From Aliishimia ponticola (GTDB lineage: Bacteria > Pseudomonadota > Alphaproteobacteria > Rhodobacterales > Rhodobacteraceae): DNA of 64,000 bases. The position numbers and the translations under genes are program-made. Below the pieces are notes generated by a model. It was not told where the DNA came from, did not search any database, and was given only the letters and a program-made list of their open reading frames with translations. Positions 56,341-64,000 of this stretch are shown here, piece by piece. Within the stretch, counting starts at the first letter, position 1, and the number at the start of each line of letters is the position of its first letter. Location: NCBI RefSeq assembly GCF_004803475.1, contig NZ_SRKY01000005.1, forward strand, positions 1 to 64,000. Direction: 5' to 3'.

Positions 56341-57039
56341 ATGCATATCGCAATGTGGTCAGGGCCGCGTAACTTGTCGACGGCGATGATGTATAGCTTT
56401 GGCGCGCGCGCAGAGTTCTCGGTTCTGGATGAGCCGTTCTATGCAGCCTATCTGGATGCGACAGGTCTGGATCATCCGATGCGCGCCGAAATCCTTGATA
56501 CCATGGAAACGGACCCGGCAGTTGTCGCGCAGCAATTTCAGACGAAACATAGTCTCTACACGAAGCAAATGACCCACCACATACTGGATGGTTTTCCGCG
56601 CGACTGGTTTGCGAATGCCCGGCATGCGTTTCTGATACGCCATCCGGCGCGTGTGGTTGCAAGCTATGCGGTCAAGCGCGAAGCGCCGACGCTGGATGAC
56701 ATCGGGTTCGTGCAGCAATGCGAGATTTTCGAGGAGGTGCGGGCAATGGGAACGGACCCGGTCGTCGTGGACAGTTTCGACATTCGCCAAGACCCGGAAG
56801 CGACATTACGCAAACTGTGCACCGCGCTGGGCCTTGATTGGGATCCGGCCATGCTGCACTGGCCGGCGGGTGGTCACCAAAGTGACGGCGTCTGGGCGGC
56901 CCATTGGTACGGCGCTGTCCACAAATCCACCGGTTTTGCGGACCCAGAAGGGCCCTTGCCCGAGATTGCGGACGATTTGAAGCCGTTGGTGGACGCCGCC
57001 ATGCCGAGTTATGATCGACTGGCGGCGTTCAAGATTTAG
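56341..57039 (+). CDS. Sulfotransferase-like protein
   Basis: A 232-residue protein of the P-loop sulfotransferase-like fold. [15 protein letters not shown] (residues 6-20) is the 5'-phosphosulphate loop, [16 protein letters not shown] the 3'-phosphate site, and [24 protein letters not shown] the usual C-terminal helix. This branch is also found fused to branched-chain aminotransferase domains, so PAPS-dependent sulphation is not assured. AGGAG 7 nt before the ATG. It interlocks with argG at its 3' end. Confidence 0.75.
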   Translation: MHIAMWSGPRNLSTAMMYSFGARAEFSVLDEPFYAAYLDATGLDHPMRAEILDTMETDPAVVAQQFQTKHSLYTKQMTHHILDGFPRDWFANARHAFLIRHPARVVASYAVKREAPTLDDIGFVQQCEIFEEVRAMGTDPVVVDSFDIRQDPEATLRKLCTALGLDWDPAMLHWPAGGHQSDGVWAAHWYGAVHKSTGFADPEGPLPEIADDLKPLVDAAMPSYDRLAAFKI

Positions 57040-58253
57040 CCGGAGCGTTTGTTGCGCGCGGCCAGCAGCTTCAGGCGCAGCGCGTTCAACTGGATGAAGC
57101 CCTTTGCGTCGGCCTGATCATATGCGCCCGCGTCGTCTTCGAAGGTTACATGCGCTTCGGAATATAGGCTGTAATCGGACCAGCGGCCCACACAGCGCGC
57201 CGAACCTTTGTACAGTTTCAGTCGCACGGTGCCGGTGACATGCTCTTGGCTCTTGTCGATCAGGGCTTGCAGCATTTCACGCTCTGGCGAGAACCAGAAA
57301 CCGTTGTAAATCAGTTCGGCATAGCGCGGCATGATCTCATCCTTGAGGTGTGCCGCCCCGCGGTCGAGCGTGATCGATTCGATGCCGCGATGCGCTTCAA
57401 GCAGCAGCGTCCCGCCCGGTGTTTCGTAGATGCCGCGCGACTTCATACCCACGAAGCGACCTTCGACCAGATCAAGACGTCCGCAGCCGTGCTTCCCGCC
57501 CAATTCGTTCAGCTTGGTCAGGATTTCCGCCGGGGACAGCTCATGCCCGTTGATAGAGACTGCATCGCCTTTCTCAAAACCGATCTCGACATATTCCGGC
57601 TTGTCGGGCGCGTTCTCTGGATGCGTGGTGCGCTGGTACACGTAGTCGGGGGCTTCTACTGCCGGATCTTCCAGCACTTTGCCTTCGGAGGATGTGTGCA
57701 GCAGGTTGGCATCGACAGAAAACGGCGCTTCGCCGCGTTTGTCTTTGGCGATCGGAATCTGGTGCTTTTCGGCAAAGTCGATCAGCTTGGTCCGCGACGA
57801 CAAATCCCACTCACGCCAGGGCGCGATCACCTTGATATCCGGGTTCAGCGCATAGGCGGAAAGTTCGAACCGAACCTGATCGTTGCCCTTGCCTGTGGCG
57901 CCATGCGACACGGCATCTGCGTTCTCGGCTTCGGCGATTTCCACCAAACGCTTCGAGATCAGCGGCCGTGCGATGGAAGTGCCCAGCAGGTACAGCCCTT
58001 CATACAGCGCGTTCGCGCGGAACATCGGGAATACGAAATCGCGGACGAATTCTTCGCGCAGGTCTTCGATGTAGATCGCGCTGGCGCCCATCATCTCCGC
58101 CTTTTTGCGGGCGGGTTCCAGCTCTTCGCCCTGGCCCAGATCGGCGGTGAAGGTCACGACCTCGCAACCGTATTCCGTCTGTAGCCATTTGAGGATGATC
58201 GAAGTGTCGAGACCGCCAGAATAGGCGAGAACAACTTTCTTGGGCGCGCTCAT
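57036..58253 (-). CDS. argG: Argininosuccinate synthase
   Basis: A 405-residue ligase joining citrulline and aspartate in arginine synthesis. The ATP loop AYSGGLDTS is at residues 10-18, [15 protein letters not shown] holds the aspartate and citrulline contacts and [17 protein letters not shown] the C-terminal core. Start at 58253 is the conserved [14 protein letters not shown]; the frame is open further up but lacks homology. argH is not adjacent. Confidence 0.97.
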   Translation of the reverse strand: MSAPKKVVLAYSGGLDTSIILKWLQTEYGCEVVTFTADLGQGEELEPARKKAEMMGASAIYIEDLREEFVRDFVFPMFRANALYEGLYLLGTSIARPLISKRLVEIAEAENADAVSHGATGKGNDQVRFELSAYALNPDIKVIAPWREWDLSSRTKLIDFAEKHQIPIAKDKRGEAPFSVDANLLHTSSEGKVLEDPAVEAPDYVYQRTTHPENAPDKPEYVEIGFEKGDAVSINGHELSPAEILTKLNELGGKHGCGRLDLVEGRFVGMKSRGIYETPGGTLLLEAHRGIESITLDRGAAHLKDEIMPRYAELIYNGFWFSPEREMLQALIDKSQEHVTGTVRLKLYKGSARCVGRWSDYSLYSEAHVTFEDDAGAYDQADAKGFIQLNALRLKLLAARNKRSG

Positions 58254-58368
58254 AGTCAGAATTCCTTCACATGTCCGGTTGCGCGATAGCTGTTTTGGCG
58301 AGAACCCGCAAGATTGACCACCTGTATCGAACGGCTTAGGGCGAAAAGGGATGAAGAAAGGGACGATC

Positions 58369-59604
58369 ATGACTTTCAGGCAAGCGGCGCGTAAAGCGGA
58401 ACAGGCCATGCGAAGCGTTTTTCCGAAGACGCCGCTTTTGCGGAATGACCACCTGTCCCAACGCTTTGACGCCGATATTTTCCTGAAGCGAGAGGATTTG
58501 AGCCCGGTCCGATCTTACAAGCTTCGTGGTGCCTTCAATGCGATGCGCAAAGTGCTGGATCATAGTCCGAACCAGACTTTGTTCGTTTGCGCCAGTGCGG
58601 GAAACCATGCGCAGGGCGTCGCCTATATGTGCCGGCATTTCGGGGTGACGGGTGTCATCTTCATGCCGGTGACGACGCCGCAGCAGAAAATCCTGAAAAC
58701 CACGATGTTCGGTGGCGATTTTGTCGAAGTCCGGCTGACGGGCGATTATTTCGACGACACGCTGGCCAGCGCTCAGGAATATTGCGCCAGGGAAAAAGGG
58801 CATTTCTTGTCGCCCTTCGACGATGACGACGTGATCGAAGGTCAGGCCTCTGTCGCGGTGGAGATCGAAGACCAGATGGAGAGCCTGCCAGATCGCATCG
58901 TTTTGCCTGTTGGGGGCGGAGGATTGGCGTCGGGCATCTATTCCTATTTCGGGCCGGAGATGCAGTACACTTTTGTCGAACCCATGGGTGCGCCGTCCTT
59001 GCATGCCGCGCTTGAAGCGGGGCGGCCCGTCGATGTGTCCCCCGTGAACAGTTTTGTCGATGGCGCCGCCGTGGCGCAGATCGGCGCACGGAATTTTGAA
59101 AGGCTCAAAGGGGTCGCCCCGTCAGATGTGGTATCGATCTCCGAGGATCGCATCTGCACCACGCTGATCGAGATGCTGAACGTCGAAGGCATCGTGCTGG
59201 AACCGGCTGGCGCGTTGGCGATCGAAGCCTTGGCAGACGTGGCAGAAGATATTCGCGGGAAGTGCGTCGTATGCGTTGTGTCTGGCGGCAATTTCGACTT
59301 TGAGCGCTTGCCGGAGGTGAAGGAACGGGCGCAGCGCTATTCCGGCGTGAAGAAATACTTCATTCTGCGGCTGCCGCAGCGCCCCGGTGCGTTGAAAGAT
59401 TTCTTGGCCATCCTTGGCCCGAATGACGATATCGCACGGTTTGAATACCTGAAGAAATCTGCCCGAAATTTCGGGTCCGTGCTGATCGGGATCGAGACAT
59501 CGGCCCCCGAAAACTTCAACGCATTGTTCGCGCGGCTGGACGATGCCGGGTTCACCTATACCGATATTACAAACGACGACACCGTCGCTCAATTCGTTCT
59601 CTAA
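58369..59604 (+). CDS. ilvA: Threonine ammonia-lyase
   Basis: A 411-residue PLP enzyme making 2-oxobutanoate for isoleucine. The PLP lysine is Lys51 (SYKLRGAF), the phosphate loop is [11 protein letters not shown], and [14 protein letters not shown] is the substrate loop. The last 80 residues form a single ACT-like regulatory domain ([16 protein letters not shown]). I chose ATG 58369, with AAAGGGACG upstream, over ATG 58351. Confidence 0.93.
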   Translation: MTFRQAARKAEQAMRSVFPKTPLLRNDHLSQRFDADIFLKREDLSPVRSYKLRGAFNAMRKVLDHSPNQTLFVCASAGNHAQGVAYMCRHFGVTGVIFMPVTTPQQKILKTTMFGGDFVEVRLTGDYFDDTLASAQEYCAREKGHFLSPFDDDDVIEGQASVAVEIEDQMESLPDRIVLPVGGGGLASGIYSYFGPEMQYTFVEPMGAPSLHAALEAGRPVDVSPVNSFVDGAAVAQIGARNFERLKGVAPSDVVSISEDRICTTLIEMLNVEGIVLEPAGALAIEALADVAEDIRGKCVVCVVSGGNFDFERLPEVKERAQRYSGVKKYFILRLPQRPGALKDFLAILGPNDDIARFEYLKKSARNFGSVLIGIETSAPENFNALFARLDDAGFTYTDITNDDTVAQFVL

Positions 59605-59936
59605 CCTGCAAGTTTCAGGTCGAAATCTGTGAGAAACGCATCCTTGGAGTCGCGATAGATTCCGACGATTTCCGGCACATTGACCTTACCCGCGTTGCCT
59701 TGCGAGGCGGCGGTTTCGCCCTGACGGCACAGGTCCGCAAAAGCGACGAAGCCCAGATTGCTGGCGGAGCCTTTCAGGAAGTGCAGATCGTGTTCCATGG
59801 ATCGGTCAGCATTGCCCAGCGCGGCAATCGTCAATTCCACCTCTTCAAGAAACAGATCGACAACTTCGCTGAAATCCTCGCGCCCGATATCTTCGCGCAA
59901 CTCGTGTACTTTGTTCCAGTCGATCAGAGCTGACAT
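59601..59936 (-). CDS. Histidine phosphotransfer (Hpt) protein
   Basis: A 111-residue four-helix phosphotransfer protein. HFLKGSASNLGF carries the phosphorylatable His52. DLFLEEVELTIAAL before it is the usual first-helix pattern. Stand-alone Hpt proteins relay phosphate between receiver domains. It diverges from the receiver-PP2C gene by 149 nt, which suggests a functional pair, and interlocks with ilvA at its stop. The partner kinase is not in the window. Confidence 0.88.
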   Translation of the reverse strand: MSALIDWNKVHELREDIGREDFSEVVDLFLEEVELTIAALGNADRSMEHDLHFLKGSASNLGFVAFADLCRQGETAASQGNAGKVNVPEIVGIYRDSKDAFLTDFDLKLAG

Positions 59937-60085
59937 GCGCATCACCTTCTTCCAAGCAACGCCAATCTTGTCCCATGGATGCCTTGCCGGAAGGTGAACT
60001 CGCGACCGCCTCTTCGCTAAAGTTTTATTATTGATGGATTCTTCACACACTGCGGTCAAAACGGAAGAAACTGGGCCGGATACGT

Positions 60086-61357
60086 ATGCAAATTTCCTCA
60101 CTCCAATCCGACGTGAAAGCTGCGGTAAGCACGGGGATCGTTCGCCGGGTGCTGGTCGTTGACGACAGTCGTCTGGAACGGAAAATCCTGTCCTCCCTGC
60201 TGACGAAGTGGGGCTATGACGTGCAGCAGGCGGATTGCGCCGAGGCCGCGTTGGATCTGTGTGCCCAATCCATGCCCGATATCATTTTGAGCGACTGGAT
60301 GATGCCGGGGAAAAGCGGTGTCGATTTCTGCCGGGATCTGAGGGCGCTCAAATCCTCCAGCTATACCTACTTCATCCTGCAAACCGCGAAGAGCGATAAG
60401 TCAGAAATCGCGCAAGGTCTGGATGCGGGTGCGGATGACTTCCTGACGAAGCCGATAAATTCCAGCGAGCTGCGGGCAAGGATCAGCGCGGGTGAGCGGA
60501 TTCTTGATATGCAGTTTCGGCTGCGGGAACAAAACCGCGCGCTTGAGGATGCGCTGCGCGAGGTGGAGCGTTTGAATGACGCGCTCGACAGTGATTTGCG
60601 CGGTGCCCGGGATTTGCAACAATCGCTGTTGCCTGAGCGGCACAAAACCTTTGGCAACTTCAATGTTTCGCTGTTGCTGCAATCCAGCGGCTATGTCGGC
60701 GGCGACCTTGTGGGCTTCTTTCCGGCGGGCCCGGATCATCTTGGGATTTATGCGATCGACGTGTCTGGGCATGGGATCAGTTCGGCGTTGATGACCGCGC
60801 GTTTGGCTGGATTCCTTTCACCCGTGGCCCCGGATCAGAACGTCGCGCTGCGCCGGGTTTCGGGCGATGTTTTCGCGCCGATTCCGCCAGCGCAGGCGAT
60901 CAAAACGCTGAACCGGATGGTTCTCGAAGAAATGTCGACAGAGCATTACTTCACCATACTGCTTGGGCATCTGGAACTGGAAACCGGTTTGCTGCGTCTT
61001 GGTCAGGCGGGCCACCCGCATCCGCTGTTGCGCCGCGCGAACGGGGATATCATCCAACAATCGCCGGGCGGCTTTCCGGTCGGCTTGATCGAGGATGTGG
61101 AATTCTCTGAGTTCGAGGTTCAACTTGCCCCGGGCGATCGGTTCCTGCTGCACTCTGACGGGATCACGGAATGCCCGCGGCCCGATGGGGAAATGCTGGG
61201 CGAAGAGGGGCTGGAAGCCTTTGTGCGCGACCTTGATGATCTGGATGGGGCCGCGTTCTTTGAAACATTTATGTGGAAATTGAACGAATTCGCCGATGGC
61301 GCGGCACTGCCTGACGACGTTTCGATGGTCCTGCTTGATTACGCGACAAAGCCGTGA
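60086..61357 (+). CDS. Response regulator fused to a PP2C/SpoIIE phosphatase (RsbU/RbaY-like)
   Basis: A 423-residue two-part protein. The receiver domain at about 22-140 has VDDSRLERK, the phosphoacceptor Asp70 (ILSDWMMPG) and Lys in FLTKPI. A coiled coil at about 150-185 (LREQNRALEDALREVERLND) leads to a PP2C-type phosphatase (SGYVGGDLVGFF, YAIDVSGHGISSAL, LHSDGITE, DDVSMVLL) with the metal-binding aspartates in place. Such proteins dephosphorylate anti-sigma antagonists in partner-switching systems. The architecture is that of Rhodobacter RbaY, which affects gene-transfer-agent production. Orthology is not proven. No antagonist or anti-sigma gene is next to it. Confidence 0.85.
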   Translation: MQISSLQSDVKAAVSTGIVRRVLVVDDSRLERKILSSLLTKWGYDVQQADCAEAALDLCAQSMPDIILSDWMMPGKSGVDFCRDLRALKSSSYTYFILQTAKSDKSEIAQGLDAGADDFLTKPINSSELRARISAGERILDMQFRLREQNRALEDALREVERLNDALDSDLRGARDLQQSLLPERHKTFGNFNVSLLLQSSGYVGGDLVGFFPAGPDHLGIYAIDVSGHGISSALMTARLAGFLSPVAPDQNVALRRVSGDVFAPIPPAQAIKTLNRMVLEEMSTEHYFTILLGHLELETGLLRLGQAGHPHPLLRRANGDIIQQSPGGFPVGLIEDVEFSEFEVQLAPGDRFLLHSDGITECPRPDGEMLGEEGLEAFVRDLDDLDGAAFFETFMWKLNEFADGAALPDDVSMVLLDYATKP

Positions 61358-61791
61358 CGGATCGCCTTGTGCAGAAACAGCCGGTCGCCATCATTGCCCA
61401 GCGCGTCCAGGGCATCCTCCGGTGTCAGCCATAGCGGATCATGGTCGGGTTCCGATGGGTCCGAAAGCCGGCGACCGGGCCGCGCGACATAGATGTGGCA
61501 CAGCTTTTCCGCCATCAGATCGTATTCCGGCATATAGACAAAGCGGCGAAACGCCCCCAACCGGCGCGGGGCCGAGATGGTCCAGCCGGTTTCCTCCATC
61601 ACCTCGCGAAACAAAGCCGGTCGCACCGCCTCACCAGGTTCAATTCCACCCCCGGGCAATTGGATATCCACCGCGTCGCCCCATTGCGCGGTAAGCAGCA
61701 GCCTGCCACGATACGGCAGGATCGCGTAGGCGCCGGGACGCAGCCGATAGCGTTCCGAGATGTCCATGGTTTCACCGACGCGGGGGATCAT
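61339..61791 (-). CDS. NUDIX hydrolase
   Basis: A 150-residue protein with a complete Nudix box, GGGIEPGEAVRPALFREV then MEETGW, after AQWGDAVDIQLP. The remainder matches generic NUDIX hydrolases acting on nucleoside diphosphate derivatives; substrate unknown. AAGGA 7 nt before ATG 61791. It overlaps the receiver-PP2C gene tail to tail by 19 nt and diverges from hslO. Confidence 0.85.
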   Translation of the reverse strand: MIPRVGETMDISERYRLRPGAYAILPYRGRLLLTAQWGDAVDIQLPGGGIEPGEAVRPALFREVMEETGWTISAPRRLGAFRRFVYMPEYDLMAEKLCHIYVARPGRRLSDPSEPDHDPLWLTPEDALDALGNDGDRLFLHKAIRHGFVA

Positions 61792-61861
61792 GGGGTTTTC
61801 CTTTTGGAAGGGCTGACTATATAGCGCCGATATGCCAATCTCAGGCAAACAAGGAAACCCC

Positions 61862-62848
61862 ATGAATATCGGTCACAAAATCGCGTGGGACGACACGGTC
61901 CTGCCATTCCAACTTGATGCAGCCGACATTCGCGGCCGTGTCGCCCGCCTTGACGGAGTTCTTGGCGGTATTCTCAAGCAGCACGACTATCCGCCGGTGG
62001 TCGAAGCCCTCGTAGCGGAAATGGCTCTGCTGACGGCGCTGATCGGTCAGACGATCAAGTTGCGGTGGAAGCTGTCTTTGCAGGTGCAGACAAAGGGCGC
62101 GGTCCGCATGATCGCGACGGATTATTATGGCCCGGAGAAAGAGGGCGATCCTGCCCGGATTCGCGCCTATGCCAGTTACGATCCGGACCGCGTGACAGAT
62201 GCGCCCCCGTTCGAGCAATTGGGCGAAGGGTATTTCGCAGTCATGATCGACCAGGGTAAGGGCATGGCCCCGTATCAGGGCATTACCCCCTTGGCTGGCG
62301 ACTCGATTTCCGCCTGCGCCGAGGCGTATTTTGCGCAATCCGAACAATTGCCCACCCGGTTCGAGCTGAGCTTCGGCCAATCAACAGAGCCGGGTGAGGG
62401 GACGCGGTGGCGCGCTGGCGGCATCATGTTGCAGCATCTGCCCAAGGCGTCTCCGTTCGTGTCGCAGGGCGAAGGGTCGGGCGAAGTGCTTCAGCCGTCG
62501 GATATCGTTCAGGGCGACGAGGCAGAGAATTGGTCGCGCGTGAATATGCTGCTCGACACTGTTGGCGAGCTTGAACTGGTCGGCCCCTCGGTGGCGCCGA
62601 GTGATCTGCTTGTCCGGCTTTTCCACGAGGAACAGCCGCGCGTGTATGACACCCAAATGGTGCGCTTCGGCTGTACCTGTTCGGAAGAGCGCGTGCGTCA
62701 GAGCCTGTCGATCTACTCGATGCGCGATATTGAGAAGATGACCACGGACGATGGCCGCGTGACGGCGGATTGCCAGTTCTGCGGTGCGCATTATGTGCTG
62801 GACCCCACGACCTTGGGCTTTGACAATGACGGCAACCCGGATGTCTGA
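61862..62848 (+). CDS. hslO: Redox-regulated chaperone Hsp33
   Basis: A 328-residue holdase activated by oxidation. The C-terminal zinc switch has the CxC of RFGCTCSEERV and the CxxC of DCQFCGAHY. The core opens with FQLDAADIRGRVARLDGVL. AAGGAAACCCC precedes the ATG. The stop is inside the next gene (8-nt overlap). Confidence 0.95.
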   Translation: MNIGHKIAWDDTVLPFQLDAADIRGRVARLDGVLGGILKQHDYPPVVEALVAEMALLTALIGQTIKLRWKLSLQVQTKGAVRMIATDYYGPEKEGDPARIRAYASYDPDRVTDAPPFEQLGEGYFAVMIDQGKGMAPYQGITPLAGDSISACAEAYFAQSEQLPTRFELSFGQSTEPGEGTRWRAGGIMLQHLPKASPFVSQGEGSGEVLQPSDIVQGDEAENWSRVNMLLDTVGELELVGPSVAPSDLLVRLFHEEQPRVYDTQMVRFGCTCSEERVRQSLSIYSMRDIEKMTTDDGRVTADCQFCGAHYVLDPTTLGFDNDGNPDV

Positions 62849-63440
62849 CGTGATGGAGAGGGCGTTCGCCGCGCTTGGAAATGGCGCGCATCGCCCCTCT
62901 TCTGACTATGATCTGAACAAGAACATCAAATTGCCAGCTGATCGGACACTGCGTCCCGCAGGTGTGCTGATTATCATTCGTCCGGATGAAAGCGGCCCGA
63001 CCGTCTATCTGACGAAGCGATCTTCCGCGTTGAAGCACCATCCCGGCCAGGTCGCCTTTCCCGGTGGGAAGCAGGATCCAGAGGATACCGACATTGTCGC
63101 CGCCGCCTTGCGCGAGGCACGTGAGGAAATCGGCCTGCCGGATGGGGCGGCGACAGTGATCGGCCAGCTTCCGGCGCATGAGACCGTCACAGGATTCACG
63201 GTTACTCCGGTTATTGCCCGGTTAGACACTGATTTCGAGGTGATCCCCGAGGCGGGCGAAGTGGCGGAGGTGTTCTCTGTCCCGCTGGCCCACCTGCTGA
63301 AGCCAGAGAACTTCCAGATCCAGTCGCGGCGCTGGCGGGGACAGATGCGGGCGTATTACGCCATTCCATTCGGCCCCTATTACATCTGGGGCGCGACCGC
63401 GCGTATCCTTCGGGGATGGGCAGATGCGGTGGATTTGTGA
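62841..63440 (+). CDS. CoA pyrophosphatase-type NUDIX hydrolase
   Basis: A 199-residue protein. The UPF0035 CoA-recognition motif LTKRSSALKHHPGQVAFPGG sits directly before the Nudix box GGKQDPEDTDIVAAALREAR then EEIGL. These enzymes split CoA into 4'-phosphopantetheine and 3',5'-ADP. The order hslO-nudix-cca is common in Rhodobacterales. The start overlaps hslO; the stop overlaps cca by 1 nt. Confidence 0.9.
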   Translation: MSDVMERAFAALGNGAHRPSSDYDLNKNIKLPADRTLRPAGVLIIIRPDESGPTVYLTKRSSALKHHPGQVAFPGGKQDPEDTDIVAAALREAREEIGLPDGAATVIGQLPAHETVTGFTVTPVIARLDTDFEVIPEAGEVAEVFSVPLAHLLKPENFQIQSRRWRGQMRAYYAIPFGPYYIWGATARILRGWADAVDL

Positions 63441-64000
63441 TGAAACTGACGGGTGACTGGCTGACACGGCGCGAAACCCGTCAGCTTTTCGATCTTTATG
63501 CCGCCGCCCGGTATGAACTTTTTGCCGTTGGTGGTTGCGTGCGTGCCGAGTTGATGGGGGAACCCGTGTCCGACATCGATATGGCCAGCAACGCACCGCC
63601 CGAAACGGCGATGGCGTTCCTGCGGGCCGCTGGACTGAAGGTTATTCCCACGGGGATTGACCATGGGACGATAACCGCTGTTGTCGCCAATACCCCGTTC
63701 GAAATCACGACCTATCGGCGCGACGTTGAAACCGATGGGCGCCGCGCGGTTGTTGCGTTTTCGGACCGGCTTGAGGATGACGCCCAGCGCCGCGACTTCA
63801 CGATGAACGCGCTGTACGCTGCGGCGGACGGCACCATCACGGACCCGGTCGGCGGTTTGCCCGATCTACAGGCCCGCCGCGTCCGGTTCATCGGCAACGC
63901 GGTAGATCGGATTCGCGAAGACTATTTGCGCACGCTTCGGTTCTTCCGGTTTTCGGCGCGTTACGCGAATTCTGAAAACGGCTTCGACGCAGAGGCATTG
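63440..64000 (+). CDS. cca: CCA tRNA nucleotidyltransferase (partial)
   Basis: The first 187 residues of a class II poly(A) polymerase/tRNA nucleotidyltransferase. YELFAVGGCVRAELMGEPVSDIDMA carries the GG motif and catalytic DxD, TGIDHGTITAVV and FEITTYRRDVETDGR motif B, and RRDFTMNALYAA and DPVGGLPDLQARRVR motif C. LRTLRFFRFSARY starts the neck domain. The gene continues past the right edge. It encodes 3'-CCA addition and repair, although the one tRNA gene in the window already encodes its CCA. Confidence 0.95.
   Translation, partial: MKLTGDWLTRRETRQLFDLYAAARYELFAVGGCVRAELMGEPVSDIDMASNAPPETAMAFLRAAGLKVIPTGIDHGTITAVVANTPFEITTYRRDVETDGRRAVVAFSDRLEDDAQRRDFTMNALYAAADGTITDPVGGLPDLQARRVRFIGNAVDRIREDYLRTLRFFRFSARYANSENGFDAEAL

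Noticed and set aside
61817-61823. CTATATA as a heat-shock -10 for hslO
   Set aside because: No CTTG-like -35 lies 17-18 nt upstream; only GTTTTC is found.

Overview
The window is a chromosomal segment of a high-GC alphaproteobacterium, almost certainly a member of the Roseobacter group (Rhodobacterales). Three things point there: the RegB/SenC/RegA (PrrB/PrrC/PrrA) redox system, the order rho-mnmE-mnmG-rsmG-parA-parB, and the run tsaE-kinase-nucleotidyltransferase-addB-addA-trxA. Nearly all of it is core genome. No insertion sequence, prophage, CRISPR array or rRNA operon was seen, and the only tRNA is tRNA-Thr(CGT).

Layout. 1-2.6 kb: 5' part of a large secreted multidomain protein (cadherin-like, CBM-like and SdrD B-like repeats) that runs off the left edge. 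3.2-9.0 kb: nucleotide-sugar epimerase, tRNA-Thr, the hemD-mitofilin-hemY block and divergent tsaD-gpsA. 10-16.6 kb: small EVE, DUF1761 and DUF2853 proteins, a ketopantoate-reductase-like gene, ahcY, a small secreted protein, FkbM methyltransferase, HD hydrolase and GNAT. 16.6-19.4 kb: regA-senC facing away from regB. 19.4-29.8 kb: a DivL-like PAS protein without a kinase domain, preceded by a perfect CtrA box, then tsaE, an AmgK/MurU-like cell-wall recycling pair, addBA and trxA. 29.9-36.4 kb: hslVU, a lipoprotein hydrolase, the Tim44-like/mltA/smr operon, fxsA and secB.

36.4-46.4 kb is the replication and segregation core. maf-aroE-coaE-dnaQ run left and rho-mnmE-mnmG-rsmG-parA-parB run right from a 511-nt gap with one perfect and two one-mismatch DnaA boxes, four GANTC sites and a pyrimidine tract, which is a candidate oriC. 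Two perfect 16-bp parS sites lie inside mnmG and rsmG, 3-5 kb away, next to the parAB genes whose products would use them.

46.4-64 kb: hemW-rdgB-rph, hrcA-grpE, mutS, maeB, a periplasmic msrA, a sulfotransferase-like gene, argG, ilvA, a divergent Hpt and response-regulator/PP2C phosphatase pair, and nudix, hslO, nudix and a partial cca at the right edge.

The genes are tightly packed. Many co-directional neighbours overlap by ATGA, and five convergent pairs share interlocked stop codons. The most interesting regulatory content is the DivL-like/CtrA-box locus, the Hpt/RR-PP2C pair and the oriC/parS region. The first two may bear on CtrA and gene-transfer-agent control, as known in Rhodobacter.
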